NCBI RefSeq assembly: GCF_001429295.1
Contig: NZ_LMJL01000007.1
Coordinates: 245,614-309,613 of the forward strand
DNA from: Flavobacterium sp. Root935
Lineage (GTDB): Bacteria > Bacteroidota > Bacteroidia > Flavobacteriales > Flavobacteriaceae
DNA: 64,000 nucleotides
Direction of reading: 5' to 3'
Part shown: piece by piece, positions 23,334 through 33,172 of the stretch
Numbering within the stretch: position 1 is the stretch's first letter
Layout: each line of letters opens with the position of its first letter
Made by a program: the position numbers and the translations under genes
Notes under the pieces: generated by a model
Told to the model about the DNA's origin: nothing
Seen by the model: only the letters and a program-made list of their open reading frames with translations
Database searches by the model: none

Positions 23334-25340
23334 TTATAATTTTTTGAATCTTACTGCACCACCTCCGGCACCGCCTAATTTCAATTGTAATTTATCTGAA
23401 GCTTTTACTGTTTTCTTCGAAATTGCCACTGCTTCTGGATTGTGTGTTTGATCTGTTCCTTCAGCATCTACATAAATCTGTGCTTCGTAAGTTGCATTTG
23501 GATCTAAGAATGATAATGAAACTTCTACATTTCTTGGTTTTTCATTTGTCAAAGTTCCTAAATACCAGTCGGCACTGTTTCTGTCTTTTCTAGCTGTTGT
23601 AATGTATTCACCAATTTTTCCTTCTACAATCTTAGTGTCTTCCCAATCTGTTGGAACATCTTTTAAGAATTGTAAAGCTGGTTTTCCTTCGTAATTTTCT
23701 GGAAGATCTGCCAGCATTTGAATTGGAGAATAAAGCACTACATACAATGCCAACTGCTGTCCCACTGTTCCTTGGATTCTTTTTCCTGGGTAACCTTGTT
23801 TTACCTCAACATCGAAAATTCCAGGCGTAAAATCCATTGGGCCAGAAAGTAATCTTGTAAATGGAATGATACTTAAGTGGTTTGGCGGATTTCCTTCGCT
23901 CCACGCGTTATATTCTTGTCCGCGTGCTGCTTCTCGCGAAACCATGTTTGGGAAAGTTCTTCTTTCTCCAGTATCTTTAATTGATTCGTGGTATAAAACT
24001 GCTAAATCGTACTGTGCTGCTTTTTCTAAAATGTATCTGAAATAATTCACTCCAAACTGTCCGAAGTGCATTTGTTTCATGTTCAATTTAGAACCAACGT
24101 GACCAATTTTTACTGTGTGAATTCCTAGTTTTTTGTATAAGGCAAAACCTTCATCTACTTGTTGCAAGTAATTAATCAGGTTTGAACCTGTTTCGTGATA
24201 ACCGATTAATTCGACGTTTTTGCTTTTTCCGTAAGCGACTACTTTTTCTAAATCAAAATTGTCTGCACTTTTTGTAAAGCTGAACATGTGCATACGGTTT
24301 TCGTACCATCCTGGTGTCCATCCTTTATTCCATCCTTCGATCAATAAATGATGGAAACCTTCTTTTGCTGTAAAGTCGATATACGCTTCGGCGTTTTTAG
24401 TTGTTGCACCTTGTTTATCGCTTTCCCAGAACGTGTATTTTCCGATGTGCATTCCCCACCAGATTCCTAAATATTTATAAGGTTTGAAATAACTGTTTGT
24501 GTTTTTTAATTTGTTTGGTTCATTCAAATTTAAAACCAAATATGATGTGATCAGTTCACCTGGATTTTCTCCAATTTGAATGGTTCTCCAAGAAGAGGTG
24601 AAAGTATCTTTTACACGAACTTTTACACCATCTGGCCATGGCACCAAATCCGATTTTAATTCTGTTCCTTTATTGTTTACCAAAGTCATACTTGCAAAAT
24701 CTATCAAGTTTGCTTCGTGAAAACTTAGAGCCAATCCGCTTTTACTTTCTATTGTTAATGGAGTTAAAACGGTGTCTAGTGTGCTTACCGGCGCATCTTT
24801 GAAAAGATATTCGTCGCGGTTTTCTCTATTTGCCGGAATCCACCATGCTTTTCCATCTTCTTTTAAGTTAAAAGTCGTTTTTTCATCCATGATGAAAATA
24901 CTGTCTTTTACGTTTTGTTTTGGATAGACATATCGAAACGCCACTCCATCGTCGAAAGCACGGAACTGGATTTGCAATTTTCTCTTGTTTCCAGTTTTTT
25001 GCTGTAAATCAACTACAAGCTGATTGTAATTGTTTCTGATGTTTTTCTTTTCTCCCCAAACTTGTTCCCAAGTTTCATCAAACGAAGAAGTTTTTACTCC
25101 CTTAATTTCAAAATTTGAACTTAAATCTTCATTTCCTTTTAGTAAAAACCCTAAATCAGAAGGTGTTATTACTTCGGTTTTTCCGTGTGAAACGGCATAT
25201 TTTGGAGCGTTTTTTACTAACTCAAATTTGATTTTATTTTGTCCGTTTGGCGATGCCAGTTCGTAAGCGTTTTTGTTTTTCTGACTGTAGCCAATTACTG
25301 CTGAAAACAACACGGCTGGGAGAATTAGATAGTTTTTCAT
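23334..25340 (-). CDS. GH97 glycosidase, SusB-like inverting type
   Basis: An exported 668-residue GH97 enzyme (signal peptide of about 19 residues). The N-terminal super-sandwich, central barrel and C-terminal sheet are all covered. Catalytic blocks are LYHESIKDTGERRTFPN (Glu near 452) and SREAARGQEYNAW (Glu near 472). The place where retaining GH97 alpha-galactosidases carry an Asp nucleophile reads VKIGHVG. This points to the inverting alpha-glucosidase-like group typified by SusB, which uses calcium. In the PUL it could remove alpha-linked glucose or a similar side-chain sugar. Family firm, substrate uncertain. Confidence 0.9.
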   Translation of the reverse strand: MKNYLILPAVLFSAVIGYSQKNKNAYELASPNGQNKIKFELVKNAPKYAVSHGKTEVITPSDLGFLLKGNEDLSSNFEIKGVKTSSFDETWEQVWGEKKNIRNNYNQLVVDLQQKTGNKRKLQIQFRAFDDGVAFRYVYPKQNVKDSIFIMDEKTTFNLKEDGKAWWIPANRENRDEYLFKDAPVSTLDTVLTPLTIESKSGLALSFHEANLIDFASMTLVNNKGTELKSDLVPWPDGVKVRVKDTFTSSWRTIQIGENPGELITSYLVLNLNEPNKLKNTNSYFKPYKYLGIWWGMHIGKYTFWESDKQGATTKNAEAYIDFTAKEGFHHLLIEGWNKGWTPGWYENRMHMFSFTKSADNFDLEKVVAYGKSKNVELIGYHETGSNLINYLQQVDEGFALYKKLGIHTVKIGHVGSKLNMKQMHFGQFGVNYFRYILEKAAQYDLAVLYHESIKDTGERRTFPNMVSREAARGQEYNAWSEGNPPNHLSIIPFTRLLSGPMDFTPGIFDVEVKQGYPGKRIQGTVGQQLALYVVLYSPIQMLADLPENYEGKPALQFLKDVPTDWEDTKIVEGKIGEYITTARKDRNSADWYLGTLTNEKPRNVEVSLSFLDPNATYEAQIYVDAEGTDQTHNPEAVAISKKTVKASDKLQLKLGGAGGGAVRFKKL

Positions 25341-25365
25341 TGTTTTTTGGTATTATATTTTTTTT

Positions 25366-25533
25366 GCCACTGATTTAAAGGATTAAAAAGGATTTTTCTT
25401 TATGATTTTTTCACGCAGATTCTGCAGATTTTTGCAGATTTTATTTTAATCCTTTAATCTGTGGCTATTTTTTTGCCACGAATTACACCAATTATCACAA
25501 ATACAATTCGTGGAAATTCGTGTAATTTGTGGC
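25366..25533. repeat. Two GCCAC...GTGGC inverted repeats between GH31 and GH97 genes
   Basis: Element one spans 25366-25465 (GCCACTGATTTAAAGGATT facing AATCCTTTAATCTGTGGC). Element two spans 25475-25533 (GCCACGAATTACAC facing GTGTAATTTGTGGC). They fill the gap and differ from the CCTAACAGG element used at the other PUL junctions. Confidence 0.65.
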
Positions 25534-25541
25534 TAACTTTT

Positions 25542-27941
25542 TTATTTTGCCCACTCGGTTTTAAAAGTGGTTTTTCCGTTTAATGGATTTCCAGTTACTT
25601 CAAAATTGTTTCCGTTTTTGGTCACTTTTATTTCTTGTACTGCATCGCCTTCTGGTAAAAATACTTTAGCTGTTGCCGAAGTTGTTTTGTCGCTTGCGTA
25701 AACTTTCAATGTCAGTTTGCTCCAATCCATATCTTTTGTAGACTGCGCTAAACCGATGTGTGGAATCGCAGTTCCGTCTTTAATTAAAACTACAATTGGC
25801 ACTTCGCCAGCTTTAATTTTATGCCATCCCGATTGGTATACTTTTTTAGTTTGATAATCGATCCAAGTTCCTTCCGGAAGGTAAACGTCTCTTTCTTCTA
25901 CCTCTTCAAAAAGCGGCGCAACTAAAATACTTGAACCAAATAAATATTGATTGTCAACTAACCAAGCTCCTGGATCGTTTGGATATTCCACAAATAAAGC
26001 ACGCATCATTGGTAATCCTTTTTGAGAACTTTCTTTAGCCTGAGCATAGATATAGGGCATTAATTCGTAACGCATATTATCTGCTTTTCTAAATCCTTCT
26101 AAGAATTCTTTGCTGTACAGCCAAGGTTCGCGAGGAGGCTCTCCGTGGCTTCTTACGTGTGACGTAAACATTCCGAATGGTGTCCATCTTCTGTAAATAT
26201 TCTCAGGAGATTTAGTTGCAAATCCTCCAACATCATGACTCCAGAAACTGAAACCAGAAAGACCTAATGAAAGTCCGCCGCGTAATTCTGCCGACATGGC
26301 TCCGTTTGAAGTTTCAGAATCTCCTCCCCAATGCAAAGGATAACGCTGCGATCCTGCCCAAGTACTTCTTGCCCAGATTAAAGTATATCCTTTTTCTTTC
26401 TGAGTAATTTCGGCAACAGCTTTGTTGTAACGTAACGGATATAAATTGTGCTCGTAAAAACCAGTTCTTCCAGAATGGTAAATTCCGTCTGGCGGCGCAG
26501 CTTCTCCAAAATCAACTTTGAAAACCGCAACACCTTCATCAAATAATTTTTTCAATTTGCCTTGATACCAAGAAATCGTTTCTGGATTTGAGAAATCTAA
26601 AACAGCATCTTCATAAGGAAGATTTCCTTTTCTGTCTCTTACGGCTAAGTTTTTCTCCATGATTTCTGGAAACAAAGTATTCTTTGGCGTGAAATACGGC
26701 AATTGCCATAAACAAACTTGGAAACCGTCTTTCTTTAAATCCGACATCATTTTGGTTGCATCTGGGAAACGAGATTTTGCAAACTCGTAGTTGTTTCTCC
26801 AATCTACATCAAACCATCCTGTATCGAAATGAATAACATCGGTTGGGATTTTGTATTTACGCAAATCTCTTGCAACTTCGCGTCCTTCTTTTTCTGAGAA
26901 ATACGTGATACGGCTCATCCAGAAACCGAAAGACCAAAGTGGCGGCATGGCAGCTTTTCCAGTCAAATTAGTGTATTGATCTAAAACGTCTTTTGGTTCT
27001 CCGATGAAGAAAAATAAATCGGCTTCATCATCGCCAATGTACATTTCGTTGGCACTTGAAAAATATTTCCCAAAGTCAACTGTAATTGGTGTAGAATGGT
27101 GCATGAAAACTCCGTAACCGCGGCTGCTCATGTAAAACGGAATCGGTTTGTACATCGTTTCATTTTGGATTCCGTTGGCGTCATCTGTCCATAAAACTAC
27201 TTTTTGTCCGCGTTTGTTGAATTGTGTGAAAGATTCTCCACAGCCAAATATTTTCTCGTCTGGTTCTAAACTGAACGCCGCGCCCATACTTCTAGAGTAA
27301 TCGCTGTTTCTACGAACATAAGAAAACGGAAGTGTTGGTGTATACGTATTTTTAAAATCGGTATCGTGAAGCGTGCTTGTCAGCATTTTTCCTTTTTCAT
27401 CGTAGATTTTTACGTGCCAAGGTTTGGTCAAAATTTCAACTCTTCCGTGTTTGCTTGTATAACTGTGACCGCCTTCAATTTTAGAATATTTCCATAATTC
27501 CGGGTGATTTGGCGCAACGCCGTCAACCAGCATTAAAGATTCTTTTTGCGGATGAAACTGCGGTCCAGAAGTCGTTTTGATTCTAACTGTTCTATCGGAA
27601 ACAAACTGAATTTCAAACGGCAAAACTGGAGATTCTGCGTATTCTGTTGTTGGGAATTCGTTTGCTTTTTCTACATCAGGTTTCATCATCATGTTGTTGA
27701 AAGCCTGACGCGTTTTGTAATTGTATCTCAAATATTTTATAGTTCCTTTTCCTGTTGCAGGATCAAAAGATGCCAATTCATCTGCGAAATAAAAGGTGTT
27801 CAGATAATTCTGAAAATCTTTACTGATATCAATTGGTGCATTTAATACTTCTGCATTTTGAATTTGTGCTGATGCTTTCGGCACCGCAATAAATCCAAAC
27901 ATTAAGGCAGAAAATAATGCGGTTAGTTTTGAGTTTTTCAT
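25542..27941 (-). CDS. GH31 alpha-xylosidase
   Basis: An exported 799-residue GH31 enzyme (signal peptide ending near ASAQ, residue 26). The nucleophile Asp lies in VAVFKVDFGEAAP (near 476); the KVDFGE form is typical of alpha-xylosidases, whereas alpha-glucosidases usually read DMNE. The acid/base Asp lies in HWGGDSETSNG (near 540). FGFWMSRITYFSE and IHFDTGWFDVDW shape the barrel entrance. It would remove the non-reducing-end xylose from xyloglucan oligosaccharides, a step GH3 needs before it can act on the backbone. This is the strongest single marker for a xyloglucan locus here. Confidence 0.93.
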   Translation of the reverse strand: MKNSKLTALFSALMFGFIAVPKASAQIQNAEVLNAPIDISKDFQNYLNTFYFADELASFDPATGKGTIKYLRYNYKTRQAFNNMMMKPDVEKANEFPTTEYAESPVLPFEIQFVSDRTVRIKTTSGPQFHPQKESLMLVDGVAPNHPELWKYSKIEGGHSYTSKHGRVEILTKPWHVKIYDEKGKMLTSTLHDTDFKNTYTPTLPFSYVRRNSDYSRSMGAAFSLEPDEKIFGCGESFTQFNKRGQKVVLWTDDANGIQNETMYKPIPFYMSSRGYGVFMHHSTPITVDFGKYFSSANEMYIGDDEADLFFFIGEPKDVLDQYTNLTGKAAMPPLWSFGFWMSRITYFSEKEGREVARDLRKYKIPTDVIHFDTGWFDVDWRNNYEFAKSRFPDATKMMSDLKKDGFQVCLWQLPYFTPKNTLFPEIMEKNLAVRDRKGNLPYEDAVLDFSNPETISWYQGKLKKLFDEGVAVFKVDFGEAAPPDGIYHSGRTGFYEHNLYPLRYNKAVAEITQKEKGYTLIWARSTWAGSQRYPLHWGGDSETSNGAMSAELRGGLSLGLSGFSFWSHDVGGFATKSPENIYRRWTPFGMFTSHVRSHGEPPREPWLYSKEFLEGFRKADNMRYELMPYIYAQAKESSQKGLPMMRALFVEYPNDPGAWLVDNQYLFGSSILVAPLFEEVEERDVYLPEGTWIDYQTKKVYQSGWHKIKAGEVPIVVLIKDGTAIPHIGLAQSTKDMDWSKLTLKVYASDKTTSATAKVFLPEGDAVQEIKVTKNGNNFEVTGNPLNGKTTFKTEWAK

Positions 27942-27969
27942 TGGTTAATAATTCTAGATGTTAGTTTAT

Positions 27970-28060
27970 CCTAACAGGTTTTTTAAAACCTGTTAGGTAT
28001 TTTATTTTATATCTTGATAAAAATCTATTGATACCTAACAGGTTTTAGAAACCTGTTAGG
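27970..28060. repeat. Paired CCTAACAGG hairpin element, copy 3
   Basis: Hairpins at 27970-27997 and 28034-28060 with a 36-base spacer, filling most of the GH2-GH31 gap. Arms are the same as in the copies at 15352 and 23216. Confidence 0.8.
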
Positions 28061-28071
28061 AACGTAACTTA

Positions 28072-30570
28072 TTATTCTGCTGTAATTACAATTGTCGATT
28101 GCTTTAATCCGTTTGCTTTTGCGGTTAATTCCAATCTTCCAGATGTATTTCCTGATTGTACAATTACCAAACATTTTCCAGCCAAAGCTGTATGTTTAGT
28201 TCCTTTGTACGGTTCGTGGCTTACTGGATCTCCGCTACAAACTCCAACAATTTTTCCGTTTCCTTTTAAAGAGAAATTGATTTCGTTATTGGCATTTGGA
28301 GCTAAAGTCCCTTTATTGTCTAAAATATCAACTGTAATAAACGACAAATCATTTTTGTCTGCTTTTATCGTGCTTCTGTCCGCAGTCAATTTTAATTGAG
28401 ATGGATTTCCAGCAGTTTTAATTTCTTTTTCTAAAACTACTTTTCCGTCTTTTCGAGAAACTGCTTTTAAGGTTCCTGCTTCAAAAGGAATTCTCCACAT
28501 TACATGAAGATCGTCTCCTTTTTTGCTTCTTTTTCCAACCGATTTTCCGTTTACAAAAAGTTCCACTTCATCGGCTTTATTGTAATATGCCCAAACGTCA
28601 ACGGTCTGTCCGGCTTTCCAGTTCCAATGCGGAAAAATATGAAGAACCGTTTTGTCTGTCCATTCGCTTTGATACATGTAATACACATCTTTCGGGAAAC
28701 CAGCCAAATCTACAATTCCGAAATACGAACTGATAGACGGCCATTCGTACGGCGTTGGTTCTCCGATATAATCGAAACCTGTCCAAATGTACATTCCAGA
28801 AAGGAAATCGTGTTTTTTAATGACTTTCCAAGTTGCTTCGTGCGTTGAACCCCAAGGCGTCTGCACCTGATCGTAAGCCGAAACGGTATTTCCAGGATTT
28901 CCTTCTGTAAATTTAAGATCCCATCTTACCGGCCATTTTTTGATAGTGTCTGAAACGGCATCGTAATATCCTCTTGTCTGCAAACCTGAAGTCGTTTCGG
29001 TTGCGATGAAAGGTGTATTTGGAAAGTTTTTCTGGTGATGTTCGTACGTTTGATGCGCATAATTGTATCCAATTAAATCTAAAACACCTGATCCAGCAAG
29101 CGGATTAATCGAAACATCTTTTTTCTCAAATTGTAAAGTCACGGCATCAATATTCATGTTTACCGGCGGATTCATCGCAGCGGTCAACGGACGTGTTTTA
29201 TCGTATTGACGTGTGATTGCTGCTAATTCTTTGGCAATTTCCACACCTTTTTCGTTCCATTGTTCCGGGATTTCATTTCCGATACTCCAAACAAAAATAC
29301 TTGGATGATTTCGGTCGCGCAGTAATTGATCGATTAGATCTTTTTTGTGCCATTTGTCCCAATCATTTCCGTAATCGTATTTGGTTTTAGTTTGTTTCCA
29401 TATATCGAAAGCTTCATCCATGACAATGAAACCCATTTTGTCGCAAAGGTCTAAAAGTTCCGGAGCGGGTGGATTATGAGAAGTTCTGATTCCGTTTACA
29501 CCCATTTCTTTCATGATTTCCAATTGACGTGCAATGGCGCGAGTATTAATTGCAGATCCCAACGGGCCTAAATCGTGATGTAAACAAACTCCTTTTATTT
29601 TAACCTGTTTTCCATTCAAAATAAAACCTTTGTTCAAATCGAATTTAAAATCCCTGATTCCGAAATTGGTTTTGTATTGATCAATGATTTTATCGTCAAG
29701 CGAAATTTCCGTAACAGCTGTATACAATTCTGGTTTTTCAACAGACCATAAAACAGGATTGGGCACTTGTATTTGTTGTTTACTTGTTTGATTGGTATTT
29801 GCACCAATTGTTATATTTTGACTAGTCGATTTTATTCTTCTAAGATCATTTCCGATACCATAAAAAATAGTTGTTGTTACTGTTGCTTTCTTTGAAGTCG
29901 AATATTGATTCTGAATTGTAGCTTCAATATTTACCGAAGCTGTGTCAGCAGTAACTTTTGGCGTTGTCACGTAAGTTCCCCACTGTGCAACATGCAATTT
30001 ATCTGTGGTTTCAATCCAGACATTTCTAAAAATTCCAGAACCTGAATACCATCTTGAATTGGGTTGTTTTGAATTGTCAACCTTAACAATAATTTCGTTG
30101 TTTTTATCTCCGTAATTTAAATATTTGGAGATTTCATATTGAAAACCAATATATCCGTTTGGACGTTTTCCTAAATAATGGCCGTTTACCCAGACTTCGC
30201 TGTTTTTGTAAACGCCGTCAAAAGTGATAGAAGTTACTTTTGTACTGTCTTCTGCAGCGACTTTGAATGTTTTTTTGTACCAGCCTAAACCTCCGTTTAA
30301 TGCTCCTCCGCCATAACCAGCCGGACTTTTTTCATCAAAATTTCCTTCGATGCTCCAATCGTGAGGAAGGTCTAGTTTTCTCCATTTAGTGGTACTTCCA
30401 ATGGTATCTTTATCAATAATACTATCGTTTAGATGGAAACTCCAATCTGTATTAAAAGAAACTTTTCTATTTATAAATACATCCTCTTTTTTAGCGCAGG
30501 AATTGAGTAAAATTACTCCTGCTGCTACTGCCAACAAACATATGCTTTTTATGTTTTTTCTAATATGCAT
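28072..30570 (-). CDS. GH2 beta-galactosidase lipoprotein
   Basis: An 832-residue GH2 enzyme with a lipobox (VILLNSCAKK, Cys near 25). An N-terminal sugar-binding domain (with DLPHDWSIEG and GGLGWYKKTF), an Ig-like domain and the barrel with ISTSH-type GIRTSHNPPAPELLDLCD are in order. The acid/base Glu is in VWSIGNEIPEQW (near 430) and the nucleophile Glu in FIATETTSG (near 523). C-terminal Ig-like domains follow (about 620-832). In xyloglucan loci this enzyme removes beta-galactose from side chains once fucose is gone. It is the first enzyme gene after the susCD-binding-protein block. Confidence 0.92.
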   Translation of the reverse strand: MHIRKNIKSICLLAVAAGVILLNSCAKKEDVFINRKVSFNTDWSFHLNDSIIDKDTIGSTTKWRKLDLPHDWSIEGNFDEKSPAGYGGGALNGGLGWYKKTFKVAAEDSTKVTSITFDGVYKNSEVWVNGHYLGKRPNGYIGFQYEISKYLNYGDKNNEIIVKVDNSKQPNSRWYSGSGIFRNVWIETTDKLHVAQWGTYVTTPKVTADTASVNIEATIQNQYSTSKKATVTTTIFYGIGNDLRRIKSTSQNITIGANTNQTSKQQIQVPNPVLWSVEKPELYTAVTEISLDDKIIDQYKTNFGIRDFKFDLNKGFILNGKQVKIKGVCLHHDLGPLGSAINTRAIARQLEIMKEMGVNGIRTSHNPPAPELLDLCDKMGFIVMDEAFDIWKQTKTKYDYGNDWDKWHKKDLIDQLLRDRNHPSIFVWSIGNEIPEQWNEKGVEIAKELAAITRQYDKTRPLTAAMNPPVNMNIDAVTLQFEKKDVSINPLAGSGVLDLIGYNYAHQTYEHHQKNFPNTPFIATETTSGLQTRGYYDAVSDTIKKWPVRWDLKFTEGNPGNTVSAYDQVQTPWGSTHEATWKVIKKHDFLSGMYIWTGFDYIGEPTPYEWPSISSYFGIVDLAGFPKDVYYMYQSEWTDKTVLHIFPHWNWKAGQTVDVWAYYNKADEVELFVNGKSVGKRSKKGDDLHVMWRIPFEAGTLKAVSRKDGKVVLEKEIKTAGNPSQLKLTADRSTIKADKNDLSFITVDILDNKGTLAPNANNEINFSLKGNGKIVGVCSGDPVSHEPYKGTKHTALAGKCLVIVQSGNTSGRLELTAKANGLKQSTIVITAE

Positions 30571-30707
30571 AGCTACTTTTTGTGTTTTTGGAATTGGAAG
30601 ATAGAAATAAAAATCGATTTCGAATATTTCTTCTTTAAATAATTTAAGTCTCAGTCTTAAAGCACGTTAGAAACATGTTTAAAACTGAGACTTCAAAACT
30701 AACTAAC

Positions 30708-31562
30708 TTATGATTTTGGTTTGTAATGGAAAACAATTAAACAAACACCTTCGCCGGTTCTACTTTTATCTCTTATAACAGCAAGTCGTAAAGAGGTTGC
30801 AGTAAGCTCAACCACTTTTACATTGTACCAATTGCTGCAATCTAGATAGTAATCACCACCGTAAAGCATTTCTACTCCTCCATTAAAAATTATTCTATTG
30901 TTTGCAATATCAAATTTGTATGTGTTTTTCTTAGTAGTCTGATTGTTATTTGCAATAGCGGTTTGAGTAACAGTTGTATTGTAATTTCCATTTAAATCAA
31001 AATACATTTCACCCCAATTTTTATTTGGCATAACCCATGAATTGCTTGCATAATCTGGAAGCCAGCTCCAGTTATCTCCAGATGTTGAAGGATAATCTAA
31101 ACCAGCCCATCCAACAGGATCAACAAAATCTAATACCCATGTTTTTCCTGCAACACCATTGGTCAGCATCTCCCATCTTGGATCGCTGAAATAAGTATCA
31201 TCGTTTTCAGGAACATCAACTACTGTTGGAAGCGCGTCTACTGAACCTCCTCTTGTATAGGCTGTAAAATAAACATTGTATTTTCCTGCGAAAGGTAATG
31301 TTACACGATCATCGCTTTTGTTTGAATGCCCTAATTCATTTCCTGATGCATCTACAAATTTCCAATATGGAATTACAGTTGGATCTTCACTTTTAAGGAT
31401 TAAAACATTTTTGTTTACTGCATCCTGAGTGATAGAATATTTAAGTGTTTCTGGTGTTACTGTGATTGCTGGTAAACTTTCGCGATCTTCAACAGGCTCA
31501 CAAGAGAATAAAAACGAACTGATTGTTACAGCCGTTAATACTATATATAATATACGTTTCAT
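30708..31562 (-). CDS. Surface glycan-binding lipoprotein of the PUL
   Basis: A lipoprotein of 284 residues. I start at MKRILYIVLTAVTISSFLFS (31562), which gives a proper signal and lipobox Cys near residue 21; the longer frame from 31652 would overlap susD. An N-terminal Ig/PKD-like region (about 25-125) is followed by a lipocalin-like domain starting at GVAGKTWVLDFVDP and rich in aromatic residues (WSWLPDYASNSW). That is typical of binding proteins that follow SusD. It has no catalytic motif. It likely holds the polysaccharide at the cell surface next to SusCD. It differs from the longer SusE/SusF proteins of the starch system. Confidence 0.8.
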   Translation of the reverse strand: MKRILYIVLTAVTISSFLFSCEPVEDRESLPAITVTPETLKYSITQDAVNKNVLILKSEDPTVIPYWKFVDASGNELGHSNKSDDRVTLPFAGKYNVYFTAYTRGGSVDALPTVVDVPENDDTYFSDPRWEMLTNGVAGKTWVLDFVDPVGWAGLDYPSTSGDNWSWLPDYASNSWVMPNKNWGEMYFDLNGNYNTTVTQTAIANNNQTTKKNTYKFDIANNRIIFNGGVEMLYGGDYYLDCSNWYNVKVVELTATSLRLAVIRDKSRTGEGVCLIVFHYKPKS

Positions 31563-31579
31563 AATCAATTTGTTTAAAG

Positions 31580-33160
31580 TTAATTCCAACCTGGATTTTG
31601 TTGAATAGTACCATTTGAAAGTACTATCTGTGATTGTGGTAAAGGAAACCATCCGAGCGTTTCTGGTCTAAATGTTACGGCAAACTGAGAATCTCCAGTA
31701 TTGTTGTCAATAGCTGCTTTCATTGCAGGCATTCCTTGTCTGATTAAATCAAAATAACGTAAACCTTCCAATGCCAATTCTAAACGGCGCTCTTGCATAA
31801 TATTGGCTTGAGTTGCAGGAATTCTATGTGTTGTACTTTTAAAAGCACGATCACGAACTCTGTCTAGATCTGCTTGTGCCAATGCTGTATTTGTTCCTAA
31901 ATTCAATTCGGCAGCCATTAGTAAAACATCTGCAAAACGAATAATTGCATAATCCTGATAGTTATCAATTTGGAAATTTCCTCCATTTGCTTCTACAACT
32001 GCTGTTCCTGCTGCATTCGTAATTGGACAATATTTTTTCCAAGAATATCCAGTGTATTGACGCTGTTCTCTAGCTTGAGCATCAAAATTTAAATTCTCAC
32101 CTGCATAATCAATAAATGAAGCTGCTTTTCTAGTATCTGTTGCTTCATAAGCTTCAACCAATTTTGGGTTTACTGTTGCTCCTCCCCATCCTGTTGCATA
32201 TTTTCCTATTGAACCTCCACGCGGTGCAATGTTTACCTGAAAACGGTTTCCTTCGTGAAGATCCCAGTTTCCTTTCCCTGAACCATTGAAACGAACAGCC
32301 CAAACCATTTCTGTATTATCTTCTCCAGCAAAATTTTCAAAAGAAGCTGCTAACCAAAGATTCGCAAAATCTGCTACTAAACCGTGTCCGCTATTATTTA
32401 CAGCATCGTTAATGTAATTTACAGCCTGCGCTTTTGTAACTACACCTGCTAAATCTGTTTTGTTGTAAGCTCCTGTGTAAAACAAGAATGTTCTAGCTAA
32501 ATAAGCTTCTGCAGCCCATTTTGTAATACGTCCGTAATTTGCATTTCCTGCTTGAGAGTAATTTTCTGGTCCTAAGTTATCTGCGGCAAATTTTAAATCG
32601 TTTGCAATTAAAGCATAAGTAACTTCTGGTGCTTGTCTTGGTAATTCAAATTCACTTGTCGTTACCGTATGATCTAACGGAATAATATCTCCAAACATTT
32701 TTGCCGCTTGGAAATGAAAATGTGCTCTTAAGAAACGTGCTTCAGCTTCGTAACGCGTTTTCAAAGCTGTATCAGATCCCCAGTTTACTTTGTCTAGGTT
32801 TTCTAACAAAATGTTTGCTCTGTAAATTCCAAGATAAGAGTTTGTCCAAGTCAGGGCATTCATATCTTTATCTGTAGTATATTGAAAGCGGTCCCACTGC
32901 AAATCTACTGTTGGATCTGCAATACCAAATCCTCCAAAACAGTTGTCAGATGCCTGCTCACTTACGATCAATTGAGTACCGTAAGCTTCTCTTTGCAATA
33001 CATCATAAACGGCTACCAAACCTTCAAAAGCATCAGAAGGAGTTTTATAAAAATTCTCTGTTACTTTATCTGTATATGGTTCGTTCTCCAAAAAATCTTC
33101 CGAACAAGCGCCTAAGGTTAGTAAGCTTGAAAGTGCAAATAATTTTATATATGTTTTCAT
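31580..33160 (-). CDS. susD: SusD/RagB-family glycan-binding lipoprotein
   Basis: About 526 residues, with a lipoprotein signal (LLTLGACSEDFL, Cys near 19). The start at 33160 gives MKTYIKLFALSS, better than the ATG three codons earlier. The SusD signature is clear: ENEPYTDKVTENFYKTPSDA near the N-terminus, TPR-like helices (FLRAHFHFQAAKMFGDI), and a C-terminal RFADVLLMAAELN and RRLELALEGLRYFDLIRQG. It caps the SusC barrel outside the cell and presents oligosaccharides. It starts 12 bp after susC ends, as usual for a pair. The substrate is inferred from the enzyme genes. Confidence 0.95.
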   Translation of the reverse strand: MKTYIKLFALSSLLTLGACSEDFLENEPYTDKVTENFYKTPSDAFEGLVAVYDVLQREAYGTQLIVSEQASDNCFGGFGIADPTVDLQWDRFQYTTDKDMNALTWTNSYLGIYRANILLENLDKVNWGSDTALKTRYEAEARFLRAHFHFQAAKMFGDIIPLDHTVTTSEFELPRQAPEVTYALIANDLKFAADNLGPENYSQAGNANYGRITKWAAEAYLARTFLFYTGAYNKTDLAGVVTKAQAVNYINDAVNNSGHGLVADFANLWLAASFENFAGEDNTEMVWAVRFNGSGKGNWDLHEGNRFQVNIAPRGGSIGKYATGWGGATVNPKLVEAYEATDTRKAASFIDYAGENLNFDAQAREQRQYTGYSWKKYCPITNAAGTAVVEANGGNFQIDNYQDYAIIRFADVLLMAAELNLGTNTALAQADLDRVRDRAFKSTTHRIPATQANIMQERRLELALEGLRYFDLIRQGMPAMKAAIDNNTGDSQFAVTFRPETLGWFPLPQSQIVLSNGTIQQNPGWN

Positions 33161-33172
33161 CGTGTTCAAAAT

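Noticed and set aside
23334..25340. Retaining GH97 alpha-galactosidase
   Set aside because: The nucleophile Asp position of that group reads IGHVG here, while the two SusB-type Glu blocks are intact.
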